This document shows, piece by piece, positions 48,748 to 57,885 of a stretch of 64,000 nt of DNA. The position numbers were made by a program, and so were the translations under genes. Source of the DNA: CAUZIR01 sp965250195 (lineage in GTDB: Bacteria; Chloroflexota; Dehalococcoidia; Lucifugimonadales; UBA2962); contig OZ252295.1 in NCBI GenBank assembly GCA_965250195.1, forward strand, positions 868,001-932,000, written 5' to 3'. Under the pieces are notes generated by a model that did no database searches, had not been told where the DNA came from, and saw nothing but the letters and a program-made list of their open reading frames with translations. The stretch's first letter is position 1. Each line of letters opens with the position of its first letter.

Positions 48748-49672
48748 GTCGCTGGCGTTCTTTCAGGGCGAGATAGTACCCATCGAGCAGGCCAAGGTCG
48801 GCGTCATGACGCACGCCCTGCACTACGGTACCGCGGTGTTCGAAGGCATACGGGGAAACTGGAACGCCGAGCGAGAGACTATGTATGTGTTTCGCATGCG
48901 CGAGCACTACGACCGGCTATTGCAGGGCTGCCGAATGATGATGATGGACATCCCCTACGAGGCAGACGACCTGTGCGCCATCACTGAGGACCTGATCAAG
49001 GCAAGCGGCCTCAGTCAAGACGTCTACATCCGACCACTCGTCTACAAGAGTGAGGAGCTGGTAGCGAACCTCAAACTGCACGAGATAGCCAGCGACTTCA
49101 CGCTCATAATCGTGCCGTTCGGCGCCTACATAGAATCTGACGGCGCCATCAAGTGCTGCACTTCATCGTGGCGCCGCATGGACGACACCGTCATCCCGCC
49201 CAGGGTCAAAATATCGGGCCATTACGTCAACAGCATCCTTGCCAAGACCGAGGCGGTGCTCGCCGGTTTCGACGAGGCGATCATGCTCAACCAGGACGGA
49301 GGCGTCTCGGAGGGCACGGGGGAAAACCTGTTCCTCGTCTCCGATGGCAAGCTGCACACCCCGCTCGTGGCCGAGAACAACCTCGTGGGCATCACCCGCG
49401 ACTGCACCTGGACCCTCGCGACCCAGGAGTTGGGCCTGGAGGTGGTGGAAAGGCGTATCCGGCGAAGTGAGTTATACCTCGCCGACGAGGTCTTCCTCAC
49501 CGGAACCGCCGCTCACATTACCCCGGTCGGCAGCGTGGACAACCGTCCGGTCGGGGATGGCGGCGTGGGTCCGATCACCACACAGCTCCGGTCTATCTAT
49601 GCACAGGCCGTGCGCGGCAACCGGGAAGACTACATGCACTGGTGTCACCCGGTAACCGTGGAGCCCGCCTGA
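48740..49672 (+). CDS. ilvE: Branched-chain amino acid aminotransferase
   Basis: A 310-aa fold-type IV PLP enzyme. It begins SLAFFQGEIVPIEQAKVG; the PLP lysine lies in SGHYVNSILAKTEA, followed by QDGGVSEGTGENLFLV, and LTGTAAHITPV near the end. It transfers the amino group between glutamate and branched-chain 2-oxo acids. The ATG overlaps the upstream gene by eight bases. The length and motifs are normal for IlvE. Confidence 0.95.
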   Translation: MSKSLAFFQGEIVPIEQAKVGVMTHALHYGTAVFEGIRGNWNAERETMYVFRMREHYDRLLQGCRMMMMDIPYEADDLCAITEDLIKASGLSQDVYIRPLVYKSEELVANLKLHEIASDFTLIIVPFGAYIESDGAIKCCTSSWRRMDDTVIPPRVKISGHYVNSILAKTEAVLAGFDEAIMLNQDGGVSEGTGENLFLVSDGKLHTPLVAENNLVGITRDCTWTLATQELGLEVVERRIRRSELYLADEVFLTGTAAHITPVGSVDNRPVGDGGVGPITTQLRSIYAQAVRGNREDYMHWCHPVTVEPA

Positions 49673-49682
49673 CAACCTGGCC

Positions 49683-50183
49683 ATGAGTCCCTTCGTAGCG
49701 GACTACCTGATCTTCGTTTTCTGGGCCTCGGCCGGAGCCATCCAGGTGGGGGCGTCAATTGGGCGCTTTGACGGCCTGCTCCTCCTCAAGCACACCCTGG
49801 CGGCCCATGCGCTTGGGCTCGCGTTGGTCGGCGGTGCTATCGCGTGGTTCTTCCTCACCGACGAGCGCAATATCAACGACATCGACGGAGGCCTGGACGC
49901 CAACCAGCAGGCCATCGGCTTCTTCGGCGGCGCCGCGGTGGCCGTCATTGCGACTGTGGCCGTCACCTCGCTCATCAACGCACGCATGCACCGGGGCGAG
50001 CCTGGGGCCGACGAAGGGCTCGACGCCCTGAGGAAGACCGGTTACTTCCAGGCCGCTCGAGCCAGCCTGCCCGTCCGGTGGCGCGATTCGCCAGCGAACA
50101 TCGTGCGTTTCTACTCCGGCGACAGGTCCGGCGTCATCTTTAACCTCGCCGGACGCCTGACAATGCGGGCGAAGCAGGGATAG
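49683..50183 (+). CDS. Small integral membrane protein, 166 aa, unknown
   Basis: Not recognised. Three hydrophobic segments are visible: residues 6-24 (DYLIFVFWASAGAIQVGAS), 38-57 (LAAHALGLALVGGAIAWFFL) and 77-97 (AIGFFGGAAVAVIATVAVTSL). The basic C-terminal 65 residues are probably cytoplasmic. It lies between ilvE (10 nt) and a PAP2-family gene (5 nt) in a tight plus-strand run, so it may work with the latter in the membrane. Confidence 0.65.
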   Translation: MSPFVADYLIFVFWASAGAIQVGASIGRFDGLLLLKHTLAAHALGLALVGGAIAWFFLTDERNINDIDGGLDANQQAIGFFGGAAVAVIATVAVTSLINARMHRGEPGADEGLDALRKTGYFQAARASLPVRWRDSPANIVRFYSGDRSGVIFNLAGRLTMRAKQG

Positions 50184-50188
50184 GGCCC

Positions 50189-50791
50189 ATGTTCATCGAT
50201 GGACCAATAGGACGTTGGGACGTCGATGCTCTGTTGTGGCTAAACGGCCTGGTGGGGCGCTGGGGCTTCCTGGACGGCCTGATGAAGCTGCTCGTCAGCG
50301 ACTACCTCATTCCCGTCACTGTGGCGCTCGGGTTGCTGGTGCTGTGGTTCGCGGGCCGGAACGAGGCGACCCGTTACAGGTACCAGATAGGGGTTTTCGT
50401 CGCCCTCTCCACCATGGCTTTCACCAGTTGGGCCACACAGGAGATAAGCCAGGTGGCCGAACGGGCGAGACCGTTTCTGGACCACGAAGTGGACCTGCAA
50501 CTGTTCTACCCTGCTACCGACTTCTCGTTCCCCTCCAACTCGGTGGCGGCAGTGTTCGGCGTAGCCGCCGGGGTGTTCGGAGCCCACCGGCGGCTTGGGC
50601 TGACAATGTTTGCGCTGGGAGCGGTGCTGGGCTTTGCCCGGGTCTACGCAGGCGTGCACTACCCGATCGACGTCATCGCGGGCGCGCTGATCGGCCCGGT
50701 TATCGCTATACTCGTGTACCAGTTCCGAAAGGTCATTGAACCCCTTCCCACCTGGTTCATCAAGACCGCCCGCATCTTCCACTTGGCATAA
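50189..50791 (+). CDS. PAP2-superfamily membrane protein with degenerate active site
   Basis: A 200-aa protein with five to six hydrophobic segments and the PAP2 arrangement. Motif 3 is intact: R151-x5-H157-x3-D161 (RVYAGVHYPID). Motif 2 reads FPSNS, so the usual His of PSGH is Ser118. Motif 1 (K-x6-RP) has R94-P95, but Ser87 replaces the Lys. Normal members dephosphorylate lipid phosphates or pyrophosphates such as undecaprenyl pyrophosphate. Loss of two active-site residues makes hydrolysis doubtful; another lipid-related role is possible. Confidence 0.78.
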   Translation: MFIDGPIGRWDVDALLWLNGLVGRWGFLDGLMKLLVSDYLIPVTVALGLLVLWFAGRNEATRYRYQIGVFVALSTMAFTSWATQEISQVAERARPFLDHEVDLQLFYPATDFSFPSNSVAAVFGVAAGVFGAHRRLGLTMFALGAVLGFARVYAGVHYPIDVIAGALIGPVIAILVYQFRKVIEPLPTWFIKTARIFHLA

Positions 50792-50812
50792 CTGATTGGC
50801 TGGCGTGACCGA

Positions 50813-51250
50813 TTGACACCGAATCAGGCAGAGGCCAACAAACAGATCGTCCGCCGATACGCCGAAAACGTGTTCGGCGGCGGCGGCCTCGACGCGATTG
50901 GGGAGACGATAGCGCCCGACTACGTACACCACTCCCCATCGGCGCCGGACGTGGTGGGCATCAAGGCCATGGCGGACCTTGTAAGGGCGTTCCACAGCAG
51001 CTTTTCCGACATCTCCCTGACGGTGGACGACATGGTGGCGCAAGGAGACCGGGTCGCGACCCGGCTGCGCATATCCGCCGTTCATTCCGGCGAATACGAT
51101 GGCATCGCCGCCACCGGAAAGCGGGTCATGCTGCACGGAATGGCGATAGACCGGATCGAAGGCGGCATGATCGCCGAGGGTTGGGAAATATCCGACGCCC
51201 ATGACCTGAGAAACCAGATCCTCGGTGACGAGTCCGAATCTTCCCATTAG
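50813..51250 (+). CDS. SnoaL-like/ester-cyclase family protein
   Basis: A 145-aa protein of the SnoaL-like polyketide cyclase (NTF2-fold) family: IVRRYAENVFGGGG, PDYVHHSPSAPDVVG, GDRVATRLRISAVHSGE and ATGKRVMLHGMAIDRIEGG. Members are cyclases or hydrolases or simply bind small ligands; the role is unknown. The start is TTG at 50813, immediately after the PAP2 gene. The frameshifted amidohydrolase follows after 9 nt. Confidence 0.82.
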   Translation: MTPNQAEANKQIVRRYAENVFGGGGLDAIGETIAPDYVHHSPSAPDVVGIKAMADLVRAFHSSFSDISLTVDDMVAQGDRVATRLRISAVHSGEYDGIAATGKRVMLHGMAIDRIEGGMIAEGWEISDAHDLRNQILGDESESSH

Positions 51251-51259
51251 GAGCGCTCT

Positions 51260-52671
51260 TTGACTAGCTTCGAACTGGTCCTGCGGGGCGGAAGGGTTAT
51301 CGACCCGGAGTCAGGCATGGACGCCCAGCGCGATATCGGCGTTTCGAAGGGCCGTATCCAGGCCGTATCCAGGCCGTAGAGGAAATATGGGGCCGGGGCA
51401 TCACCGGTGCCGAAGAGATAGATGTCACCGGCCTGGTCGTCGCCCCTGGCTTCATCGACCTGCACGCTCACGGCCAGGACGCGGCGAATTATCGGCTACA
51501 GGCTCAGGACGGCGTCACCACCGCGCTGGAGCTGGAAATAGGCACCTCCGACGTCGATGCCTGGTACGACGTGAGGCAGGAGCGAACCGCCATCAATTAC
51601 GGCGTCAGCTCCGGCCACGTGCCCTCTCGCATGGCCGTGATGGCCGAAGACGGTCCCGGCCTCATCCCCAGCGGTGAAGCCGCCCACCGGGAGGCCTCCG
51701 ATCAGGAGGTCGGCGAAATCACCAGGCTCATCGAGCGCGGCCTGGAGCGGGGCGGGCTGGGCGTGGGGTTCGCGCTCCAGTACACGCCCGCCGCGGCGCG
51801 GTCCGAAATCATGGCGGCCTTCCGTGTGTCAAACCGCTTCGGCGCACCCTGTTTGGTCCACGTCAGGGGGATGGGCGAACCTCCCTCAGACCTCGGTAGG
51901 CCCGGCGGCGTGGAGGGACTGCAAGAGGTAATCGCCGTGGCCGCCATAACCGGCGCCCCGCTGCACATTTGCCACGTGTCGAGCGTGGGGTTATCGGCGA
52001 CCGCCGACATGCTGGCAATGGTGGAGGGCGCAGCCGACAACGGCATGGACATCACTACAGAGTGCTACCCCTACGGGGCCGGTCTGACGCAGCTGGAGTC
52101 GGCGCTATTCGAGCCCGGCTGGGAACGTCTTACGAGGGTGGGCTACGCCGAACCGTTATGGCCTGCGACGGGCGAGGTACTCAACAAAGAGCTGTTCAAA
52201 AAGTACCGGGCCCAGGGTGGCATCGTCGTCATCCACTTCATACCGGACGACGCGGTTGACGCCGCCGTGGCCAGCCCGTTAACGGCGATAGCCAGCGACG
52301 GCTGGATGATCGACGGCGCGGGTCACCCCCGGACCGCCGGCACCTACGCCAGGGTGCTCGGCCGTTTCGTGCGCGAACGAGGGACATTGACGCTAATGGA
52401 GGCGATACGCAAGGCGTCTCTAATGCCCGCCAGGCGGCTCGAGCGCCGGGCGCCATCGTTCCTGTGCAAGGGCCGCATCAAGGTCGGTGCGGACGCCGAT
52501 CTGGCGGTCTTCAACCCCGCGACCGTGACAGACAACGCCACTTACGAGAAACCCGGGCTACCGTCGTCGGGCTTCGCCCAGGTGCTCGTCAACGGTGTCC
52601 CCATTGTCAGGGACGGCCGGTTCCAGGAAGACACGTTCCCGGGGAGAGCCGCCCGGGCGCCGCTCGTTTAA
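51260..52671 (+). pseudogene. N-acyl-D-amino-acid deacylase-type amidohydrolase, frameshifted by an 11-bp duplication
   Basis: TTG 51260 opens a normal amidohydrolase N-terminus (TSFELVLRGGRVIDPESGMD ... SKGRIQAV). An 11-bp direct duplication (51354-51375) then shifts the frame, giving a stop at 51377. Removing one copy restores a single frame: KGRIQAVEEIWGRGI, then APGFIDLHAHGQD (metal site HxH) and on to the end at 52671. The body is D-aminoacylase-like: GLGVGFALQYTP, LVHVRGM, LHICHVSSVG, IASDGWMID and the C-terminal KGRIKVGADADLAVF. As read it is broken, but the rest is clean, so the event is recent, or is a sequencing or assembly artefact. Confidence 0.85.
51354..51375 (+). repeat. 11-bp perfect tandem duplication inside the amidohydrolase gene
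   Basis: GTATCCAGGCC occurs twice in direct succession (51354-51364, 51365-51375), preceded by GGCC and followed by GTAG. It is the exact cause of the frameshift. Confidence 0.92.
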
Positions 52672-52682
52672 CCAGCCCAGAA

Positions 52683-52715
52683 GGCTTAAGAAGCCAATAG
52701 GGACATGAGTCCCTA
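52683..52715. terminator. Two small hairpins between convergent genes
   Basis: GGCTT-AAG-AAGCC (52683-52695) and TAGGGAC-ATGA-GTCCCTA (52698-52715) lie between the amidohydrolase relic and the Ldh stop codon, which is inside the second stem. They may act as a bidirectional transcript end; there is no T tract. Confidence 0.4.
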
Positions 52716-53819
52716 GGAGAAGCGCTCTATCTGGGGCAGGTCCAGTTCGGCCGTGATGTGGTCGAACCACTCGATCACTTCCTTGTGGAGCGGGATGCCG
52801 TTGGCCTTGCGGTCGATCTCTTCCTCGTGCTCGGAAAGGCCCGGGTACAGGACCCGGTCGTGGCCGGGGGCGGGCTTGGTGGTGCGCAGCGTCTTTAGCA
52901 TCTCGTCCATCGTGTCGAGGAACCAGTCCAGGTCGGTGAACGCCTCGATGCTGTAGGCGGCGAAGTAGTGATCCTGCGCCAGCCGGTCGCCCGGTAGCAT
53001 GGCCGGTGTCGCCCCTGACAGCATGGTCCCGAGAATCTCGGGGATCATGGCCAGGCCGTATCCCTTGTGCGACCCCTGTTCGCGCGTCCCGCCGAGAGGC
53101 AATTGCCAGTAGTTTTCCCTGCCCGGAGAAAGCTCCGGCTCCAGGATCGGGGTGCCGTCGGTCTTGGCGATCCAACCGGGCTCCAGCATCGCCCCAACCC
53201 TTTCGGCCAGGTAGATCTTGTTACCGGCGATGGCCGTCGTGGCCGCGTCGTATAGCAGATACGGCTCGGTCCGCGCCGGTGCGGCGATGGAGATCGGGTT
53301 GGTGCCCAGGCGCGGTTCCGCAGCGAAAGTAGGCAGCACGAACACCCTGGTACCCGCACCGCCCGACGTGGTGGCCATGCCCACCATGTTTTCTTTGGCG
53401 GCGAGCATGGCGTGGTGGCCGACGGCGCCCATGTGGCCGCTGTTCTGCATGACGGCGATGCCGACTCCGACGTTCTTGGCTTTTTCGATTGCCCGGCGCA
53501 TGGCGCCGGGGGCCACAATCACCCCGAGGCCCCGGTCTCCGTCGAGCGTGACCGTGCCAGGAGTCTCACGAATTACTTTCACGTCGGGTCGGGCGTTAAT
53601 CTTCCCGGTCTGGAACTCTTCGACGTAGTAGCGGAGCATGTTCGAGACTCCGTGGGTCTCTACGCCCCGCAGGTCGGTGTGCACCAGGGTGTTCGCACCC
53701 TCAGCGGCGTCCTCGGGCGAGCAGCCCATCTTTTCTAGGACCGACTGGACGGTCTTTCGCAGGGCCTCATGTCCGATGCGTATCTGGTCTTCTTCGGGAA
53801 CCCTGAAGCGTTCGAGCAA
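52713..53819 (-). CDS. Type 2 malate/L-lactate dehydrogenase family oxidoreductase (Ldh/YlbC)
   Basis: A 368-aa NAD(P)-dependent 2-oxo-acid reductase of the LDH2/MDH2 family, which does not have a classic Rossmann fold. Landmarks are HTDLRGVETHGVSNMLRYYV, the catalytic-region NSGHMGAVGHHAMLA, GTNPISIAAPA, LPLGGTREQGSHKGYGLAM. The substrate could be malate, lactate, ureidoglycolate or another 2-hydroxy acid. The start is TTG at 53819 with AGGAAG upstream. It follows a SelA-like enzyme by 62 nt on the same strand, a likely catabolic pair. Confidence 0.92.
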   Translation of the reverse strand: MLERFRVPEEDQIRIGHEALRKTVQSVLEKMGCSPEDAAEGANTLVHTDLRGVETHGVSNMLRYYVEEFQTGKINARPDVKVIRETPGTVTLDGDRGLGVIVAPGAMRRAIEKAKNVGVGIAVMQNSGHMGAVGHHAMLAAKENMVGMATTSGGAGTRVFVLPTFAAEPRLGTNPISIAAPARTEPYLLYDAATTAIAGNKIYLAERVGAMLEPGWIAKTDGTPILEPELSPGRENYWQLPLGGTREQGSHKGYGLAMIPEILGTMLSGATPAMLPGDRLAQDHYFAAYSIEAFTDLDWFLDTMDEMLKTLRTTKPAPGHDRVLYPGLSEHEEEIDRKANGIPLHKEVIEWFDHITAELDLPQIERFS

Positions 53820-53881
53820 AATATTCTTCCTAAGCTTTTTACGGAGCCAAAATCTTACGGAGGTTTAATTAGACGGAACCG

Positions 53882-55021
53882 CTAGTCGTTGCGCAACAGC
53901 TCCTGGCGAAGCCGTTCGATCACGACCCCGAGTTCATCGTCGTCGAGGTTGAGCGGGTCTACCGCCAGGGTGTCTGGGCCGCCCAGCCAGTGCAGGAAGA
54001 TCTTGGTGTCGCCCTCTTCCATGCGCCTCAGCACATCCTCGCGCGTCGGGCCCGTCCAATCATCGGTGAACCTGAAGACGGCCGTCGGGATGAGCCAGTC
54101 CTTTTTGTCGTGTCTCACTTCCACGTCCAGCCCCGGCATCTCGATGAGGGCATCGACCACCCGCTGGGACTTCTCCCGAAACGCGGCGTTCTCGGCGTCT
54201 TCGTCCTCGGTGACGAACGTGTTTAACGCCTCCACCAGTCCGACGATCTCTTCTTTCGTTACCTTGAGTCCTCGACCGAAGAACTGGTTGGGGGAGCCGT
54301 TGGCCCGGGCCGCCTCAATGAGGTCCTTGCGACCGGCGAGAATGCCGGTGCCCTGGGGTCCACGGATCGCCTTGCCGCCGGAGAATATGACCAGGTCGGC
54401 GCCATCGTTAATGTAGCGCGTCAAGTTCTCTCTAGGCGGAACCATAGTCGCAGCGTCCACTATCACCGGGACGTTGTGGGAGTGGGCTATCTCGGCGACC
54501 TCTGGCAGTGGCATCGCGTAGGGCGCCACGAACGGCGCGACCAGGTAGGCGACCGCGGCCGTGTTCTCGTTGATCGCCGCCTCCAACTCCCAGGGCAGGC
54601 AGCGAAGGAAGTCCCCTACGCCGACCAGTTTGGTCCCAACAGAGGTATAGCACTGGTCGTAAGGAAATCGATGAAGGTTATGAATGATGATTTCGTTCTT
54701 CATCCCCGTGGTGTCGGGCAGGCGCTTCATCTTCGCCTTGTCTGTTCCGGCCACGACGGCCGCTGCCTGGAGCACCAGCGCGCCTGCCGAGCCGGAGGTG
54801 ACCATGCCGGCCTCGGCTCCGGTGTGCTTTGCAATCACGTCGCCGGCGGCGTCATTTAGCTCGGACATGTCCACCATCACCTGGGAGGCGGCATTCATGG
54901 CCGCATGGACCTCTGGGCGGAGCTTGGTGCCGCCGAACGCGGTGGTGGGGCCGGAGGCGGTTATCGCGGGCTTCACCCCAAGGGAGCGATACACGTCGGC
55001 ACGGTCATTACTGGCAGCCAT
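53882..55021 (-). CDS. SelA-like PLP-dependent enzyme, second paralogue
   Basis: A 379-aa fold-type I PLP enzyme related to the one at 28.9 kb. The PLP lysine is K217 in FSGGKAIRGPQGTG, and VDAATMVPP gives the cofactor-contacting Asp. The GPQGTG segment is shared with D-glucosaminate-6-phosphate ammonia-lyase and selenocysteine synthase relatives. The reaction is unknown, probably elimination or transfer on an amino acid derivative. GAGGA precedes the ATG. The Ldh gene lies downstream. Confidence 0.87.
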   Translation of the reverse strand: MAASNDRADVYRSLGVKPAITASGPTTAFGGTKLRPEVHAAMNAASQVMVDMSELNDAAGDVIAKHTGAEAGMVTSGSAGALVLQAAAVVAGTDKAKMKRLPDTTGMKNEIIIHNLHRFPYDQCYTSVGTKLVGVGDFLRCLPWELEAAINENTAAVAYLVAPFVAPYAMPLPEVAEIAHSHNVPVIVDAATMVPPRENLTRYINDGADLVIFSGGKAIRGPQGTGILAGRKDLIEAARANGSPNQFFGRGLKVTKEEIVGLVEALNTFVTEDEDAENAAFREKSQRVVDALIEMPGLDVEVRHDKKDWLIPTAVFRFTDDWTGPTREDVLRRMEEGDTKIFLHWLGGPDTLAVDPLNLDDDELGVVIERLRQELLRND

Positions 55022-55146
55022 ACAAATATCCTCGCTCGATCACTAAGGAACGCCGACGGACAGGCGTCCGTCCAGCGGCAAACACGACCGCGATTATAAG
55101 GGCCGCCCCCGAGCCCCGACAAGCGGCCAGACAATGCGCGGCCAAG

Positions 55147-55806
55147 TCAGGAGTTGGAGCGAACCCATTTGCCATTGGCATTTTTATTCCACCCGGCAAG
55201 ACCCAACAATGAAGCTTCCCACCGTTCACCCTCCTTGGAAGCCGTTTCAAGTTGTCGCCGGAGCCTCGCGACCAATTTCGGCTCACTCACCACCTGTTCC
55301 ATAATCCGATCGAAATCGATAGAAATGAAAATCGACGATTCAAGTCTGGAATCCGCGAACTTAATCGTGGCGTCAGCCAACTTCGCAGTTATGACTTCGG
55401 TAGGTTTCTTGAATTCACCCCGTGACAAGCCGACGTACAGGCTGTCATTTTTCAACCCGTTAAACATTTCCACCTCTTTGGCGGCTTGTCTTACCCGACT
55501 CAGTGCCGCAGGACCGCCTAAATTCTGTGGAATCGGTCTCGTGATCACAGCTGTCTGCATGACTTTTAACTTGTGACTTCTGAGCTGCTTTTCAAGCAAC
55601 TTTGTGTCCAATTCGTCTCCCGCGATCAGCTTCAACTCAGCTCCGAACAGGAGGAATAGTCTTGCCAACTCCTCCATGGCGAGATGGGCGAGGGTATAGG
55701 CACGTGAGTTGTGATTGGCTTTCCTCAGAATCTTCGCCTCCTGCCAAAGTTCCTTCGCGTGTTCACGAACTTTCTGTCTGCCGTCAGCCAAGTTTTCCGC
55801 GGTCAA
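55147..55806 (-). CDS. AbiV-like abortive-infection family protein (HEPN-type)
   Basis: A helical protein of 219 aa. The N-terminal half has LWQEAKILRKANHNSRAYTL and AHLAMEELARLFLLFGAEL, the pattern of AbiV/HEPN proteins: an acidic pair in a long helix after 'SRA-x-A-LA'. In Lactococcus AbiV blocks phage translation. The base composition is clearly more AT-rich than its neighbours, suggesting acquisition. TTG 55806 is the assumed start. The frame is open back to the queA stop, and AGGAG at 55834-55838 lies too far away for that TTG, so the true start may be a rare codon near 55833. No partner gene is visible. Confidence 0.7.
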   Translation of the reverse strand: MTAENLADGRQKVREHAKELWQEAKILRKANHNSRAYTLAHLAMEELARLFLLFGAELKLIAGDELDTKLLEKQLRSHKLKVMQTAVITRPIPQNLGGPAALSRVRQAAKEVEMFNGLKNDSLYVGLSRGEFKKPTEVITAKLADATIKFADSRLESSIFISIDFDRIMEQVVSEPKLVARLRRQLETASKEGERWEASLLGLAGWNKNANGKWVRSNS

Positions 55807-55836
55807 CTCAAATTCTGGAGTGGCCGTATAAATCTC

Positions 55837-56916
55837 CTAAACGATTAGCATCGCGTCGCCGAGGGAGTAGAAGCGGTAGCGCTGTGCCACCGCCTCTGCG
55901 TAGGCGGCGAGGACCCGCTCGCGACCGGCGAAGGCGCTTACCAGCATGAGCAACGTGGAGCGAGGGAGGTGGAAGTTCGTCACCAGGCCATCGACGATCT
56001 TGAAGTGATGACCGGGTGCAATGAAGTAGTCGGTGCTGCCGCGGCCCGGCGTTAGTGGGCCGCCCGCGTCGTGACGTGACCGCTCGAAAACCTCGCCGTT
56101 CGGGCCGCCGTCCGCATTCGACTCCAGCAGCCGCACGGCGGTGGTGCCGACGATGATGACCCTGCGGCCCTCCGACTTCGCGTTGTTGATCCTTGCCGCC
56201 GCGTCTGCCGACAGTTCGTAGCGCTCCGAGTGCATCCGGTGATCGAACGGGTCGTCCACGGTGACGGGCCGGAAGCTGTCCCAACCGACGTGCAGGGTAA
56301 CGAATACGGTCTCGACGCTCCGTTTTCGTAGCTCCCCAAGCAAGCCGTCGGTGAAGTGCAGCCCGGCCGTCGGCGCGGCCACGCTGCCCTCAGGCCGAGC
56401 GTAGACCGTCTGGTAGCGCTCCGGATCGCCGAGTGGCTTCTTGATATAAGGCGGCAGCGGGACGACCCCGACGGCTGGCAAGTCGAGGCCCGCGGGTAAG
56501 CGGACCAGCCGGGTGCCGTCCTCGGCGACCTCCAGCACTTCGGCCAGGTCGCCCCCGTGCCCGTCGACGAAGAAACTCGAGCCTCTTTGCATGCGACGAC
56601 CGGGCCGGACGAGCGCCCGCCACTCGCGCCCGTCGCGCCCATCGACTCGTTCCAGTAGCAGCAGTTCGACCCGGCCGCCGCTCGCTTTACCCCCTACCGG
56701 CTTGCGGCCGTACAGGCGAGCCGGGAAGACGCGGCTGTCATTGAAGACCAGCACATCGCCCGCGCTTAAGAACCCCGGCAGGTCGGAGAAACGCCTGTGC
56801 TCCAACGACCCGGCCGCCCGATCTACCACGAGGAGGCGGGACGCGTCACGAGGTATGACCGGCGCCTGGGCGATCAACCCTTCCGGCAGCTCGTAGTCGA
56901 AGTCGGCGGTACGCAT
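55837..56916 (-). CDS. queA: tRNA preQ1(34) S-adenosylmethionine ribosyltransferase-isomerase
   Basis: A 359-aa enzyme that builds epoxyqueuosine on the tRNA wobble base using the ribosyl part of AdoMet. Conserved segments are FDYELPEGLIAQAP, GDVLVFNDSRVFPARLYG, PTAGLHFTDGLL and FHLPRSTLLMLVSAFAG. ATG 56916 (MRTADFDYEL) fits the family; ATG 56922 is the alternative. No Shine-Dalgarno is present, but TACCAT ends six bases before ATG 56916, like the arrangement at mutS. It is divergent from an SDR gene. Confidence 0.96.
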   Translation of the reverse strand: MRTADFDYELPEGLIAQAPVIPRDASRLLVVDRAAGSLEHRRFSDLPGFLSAGDVLVFNDSRVFPARLYGRKPVGGKASGGRVELLLLERVDGRDGREWRALVRPGRRMQRGSSFFVDGHGGDLAEVLEVAEDGTRLVRLPAGLDLPAVGVVPLPPYIKKPLGDPERYQTVYARPEGSVAAPTAGLHFTDGLLGELRKRSVETVFVTLHVGWDSFRPVTVDDPFDHRMHSERYELSADAAARINNAKSEGRRVIIVGTTAVRLLESNADGGPNGEVFERSRHDAGGPLTPGRGSTDYFIAPGHHFKIVDGLVTNFHLPRSTLLMLVSAFAGRERVLAAYAEAVAQRYRFYSLGDAMLIV

Positions 56917-56981
56917 CCCCATATGGTAGTGTCACCGGGCCGCCCGAAACTCAGTTGCGGCCATTGCAAGCTGGAGGAAAG

Positions 56982-57797
56982 ATGCTGCCGGAGTTTGAGC
57001 TAAACGGGAGAGTCGCCGTCATCACCGGCGGAGGACGAGGGATAGGCCGGGACATCGCGCTGGCGTTCGCCGAGGCGGGAGCCGAGGTCGTGTTGGCGTC
57101 GCGCTCCAGTAGCGAGATCGACGACGTGGCGGCCGAGGTCGAGGCGGTGGGGCGGCGTGCTCTGGCTGTTCCCACCGACGTGACCGACTCGACGCAGGTG
57201 GATCACCTCGTCGCCACAGCGATCGAAAAATTCGGGCAGGTCGACATCATGGTCAACAACGCCGGGGTGGTGCACTTCCTTCCCCTCGTCCCCCTGCCAG
57301 GCGGCGGGCCCGAGTCCGTGCGCATCAGCAGGCCACCCACCTCGCCAGTCACCGACGAAGAGTGGAATCACGTGATGGAAGTGAACGTCACCGGCGTCAT
57401 GTACGGCTGCCGCGCCGTCGGCCCGCACATGCTTGAGCGGGGCTCCGGCAAGGTAATAAACATCTCGTCGACGAACGGCCACATGGGCGTCCCCTACGTG
57501 TCGCTGTACAACGTGTCCAAGGCGGCGGTAAACATGCTGACTCGAGTGTTGGCCTTAGAGTGGGCGGCGCACGGCGTCAACGTAAACGCCCTCGCCCCCG
57601 GCGCGTTCCACACGCGGATGACCGACAGCGTGTGGACAAGCAAGTCGGGTGCGGCGGAGAACCTGGCGGGCATACCGATGGGCAAGCATGGCGACCTGCG
57701 CGACCTCGGCCTGCTGGCCGTCTACCTGGCCAGCCCGGCCTCCGACTACATGACCGGGCAGATCGTCCACCTCGACGGAGGCCGGACGGCCAAATAG
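56982..57797 (+). CDS. Short-chain dehydrogenase/reductase
   Basis: A 271-aa classical SDR: VITGGGRGIGRDIALAF cofactor motif, NNAGVVHF, the Ser of VINISSTNG and YNVSK for YxxxK. An insertion of about 20 residues (PLPGGGPESVRISRPPTS) lies after NNAGVVHFLPLV. Its substrate is unknown. The start at 56982 has GGAGG six bases upstream; an earlier in-frame TTG at 56955 adds only a short unrelated leader. The phosphotriesterase-like pair follows on the same strand. Confidence 0.92.
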   Translation: MLPEFELNGRVAVITGGGRGIGRDIALAFAEAGAEVVLASRSSSEIDDVAAEVEAVGRRALAVPTDVTDSTQVDHLVATAIEKFGQVDIMVNNAGVVHFLPLVPLPGGGPESVRISRPPTSPVTDEEWNHVMEVNVTGVMYGCRAVGPHMLERGSGKVINISSTNGHMGVPYVSLYNVSKAAVNMLTRVLALEWAAHGVNVNALAPGAFHTRMTDSVWTSKSGAAENLAGIPMGKHGDLRDLGLLAVYLASPASDYMTGQIVHLDGGRTAK

Positions 57798-57885
57798 GCC
57801 ATCGCGTGGCGCCCGGCCCCGGCCGGTGCTAGGCTTACCCGAATTTCCCAATCGAGCCGGATGCCCCATGGAGGAGGATGAAGGA

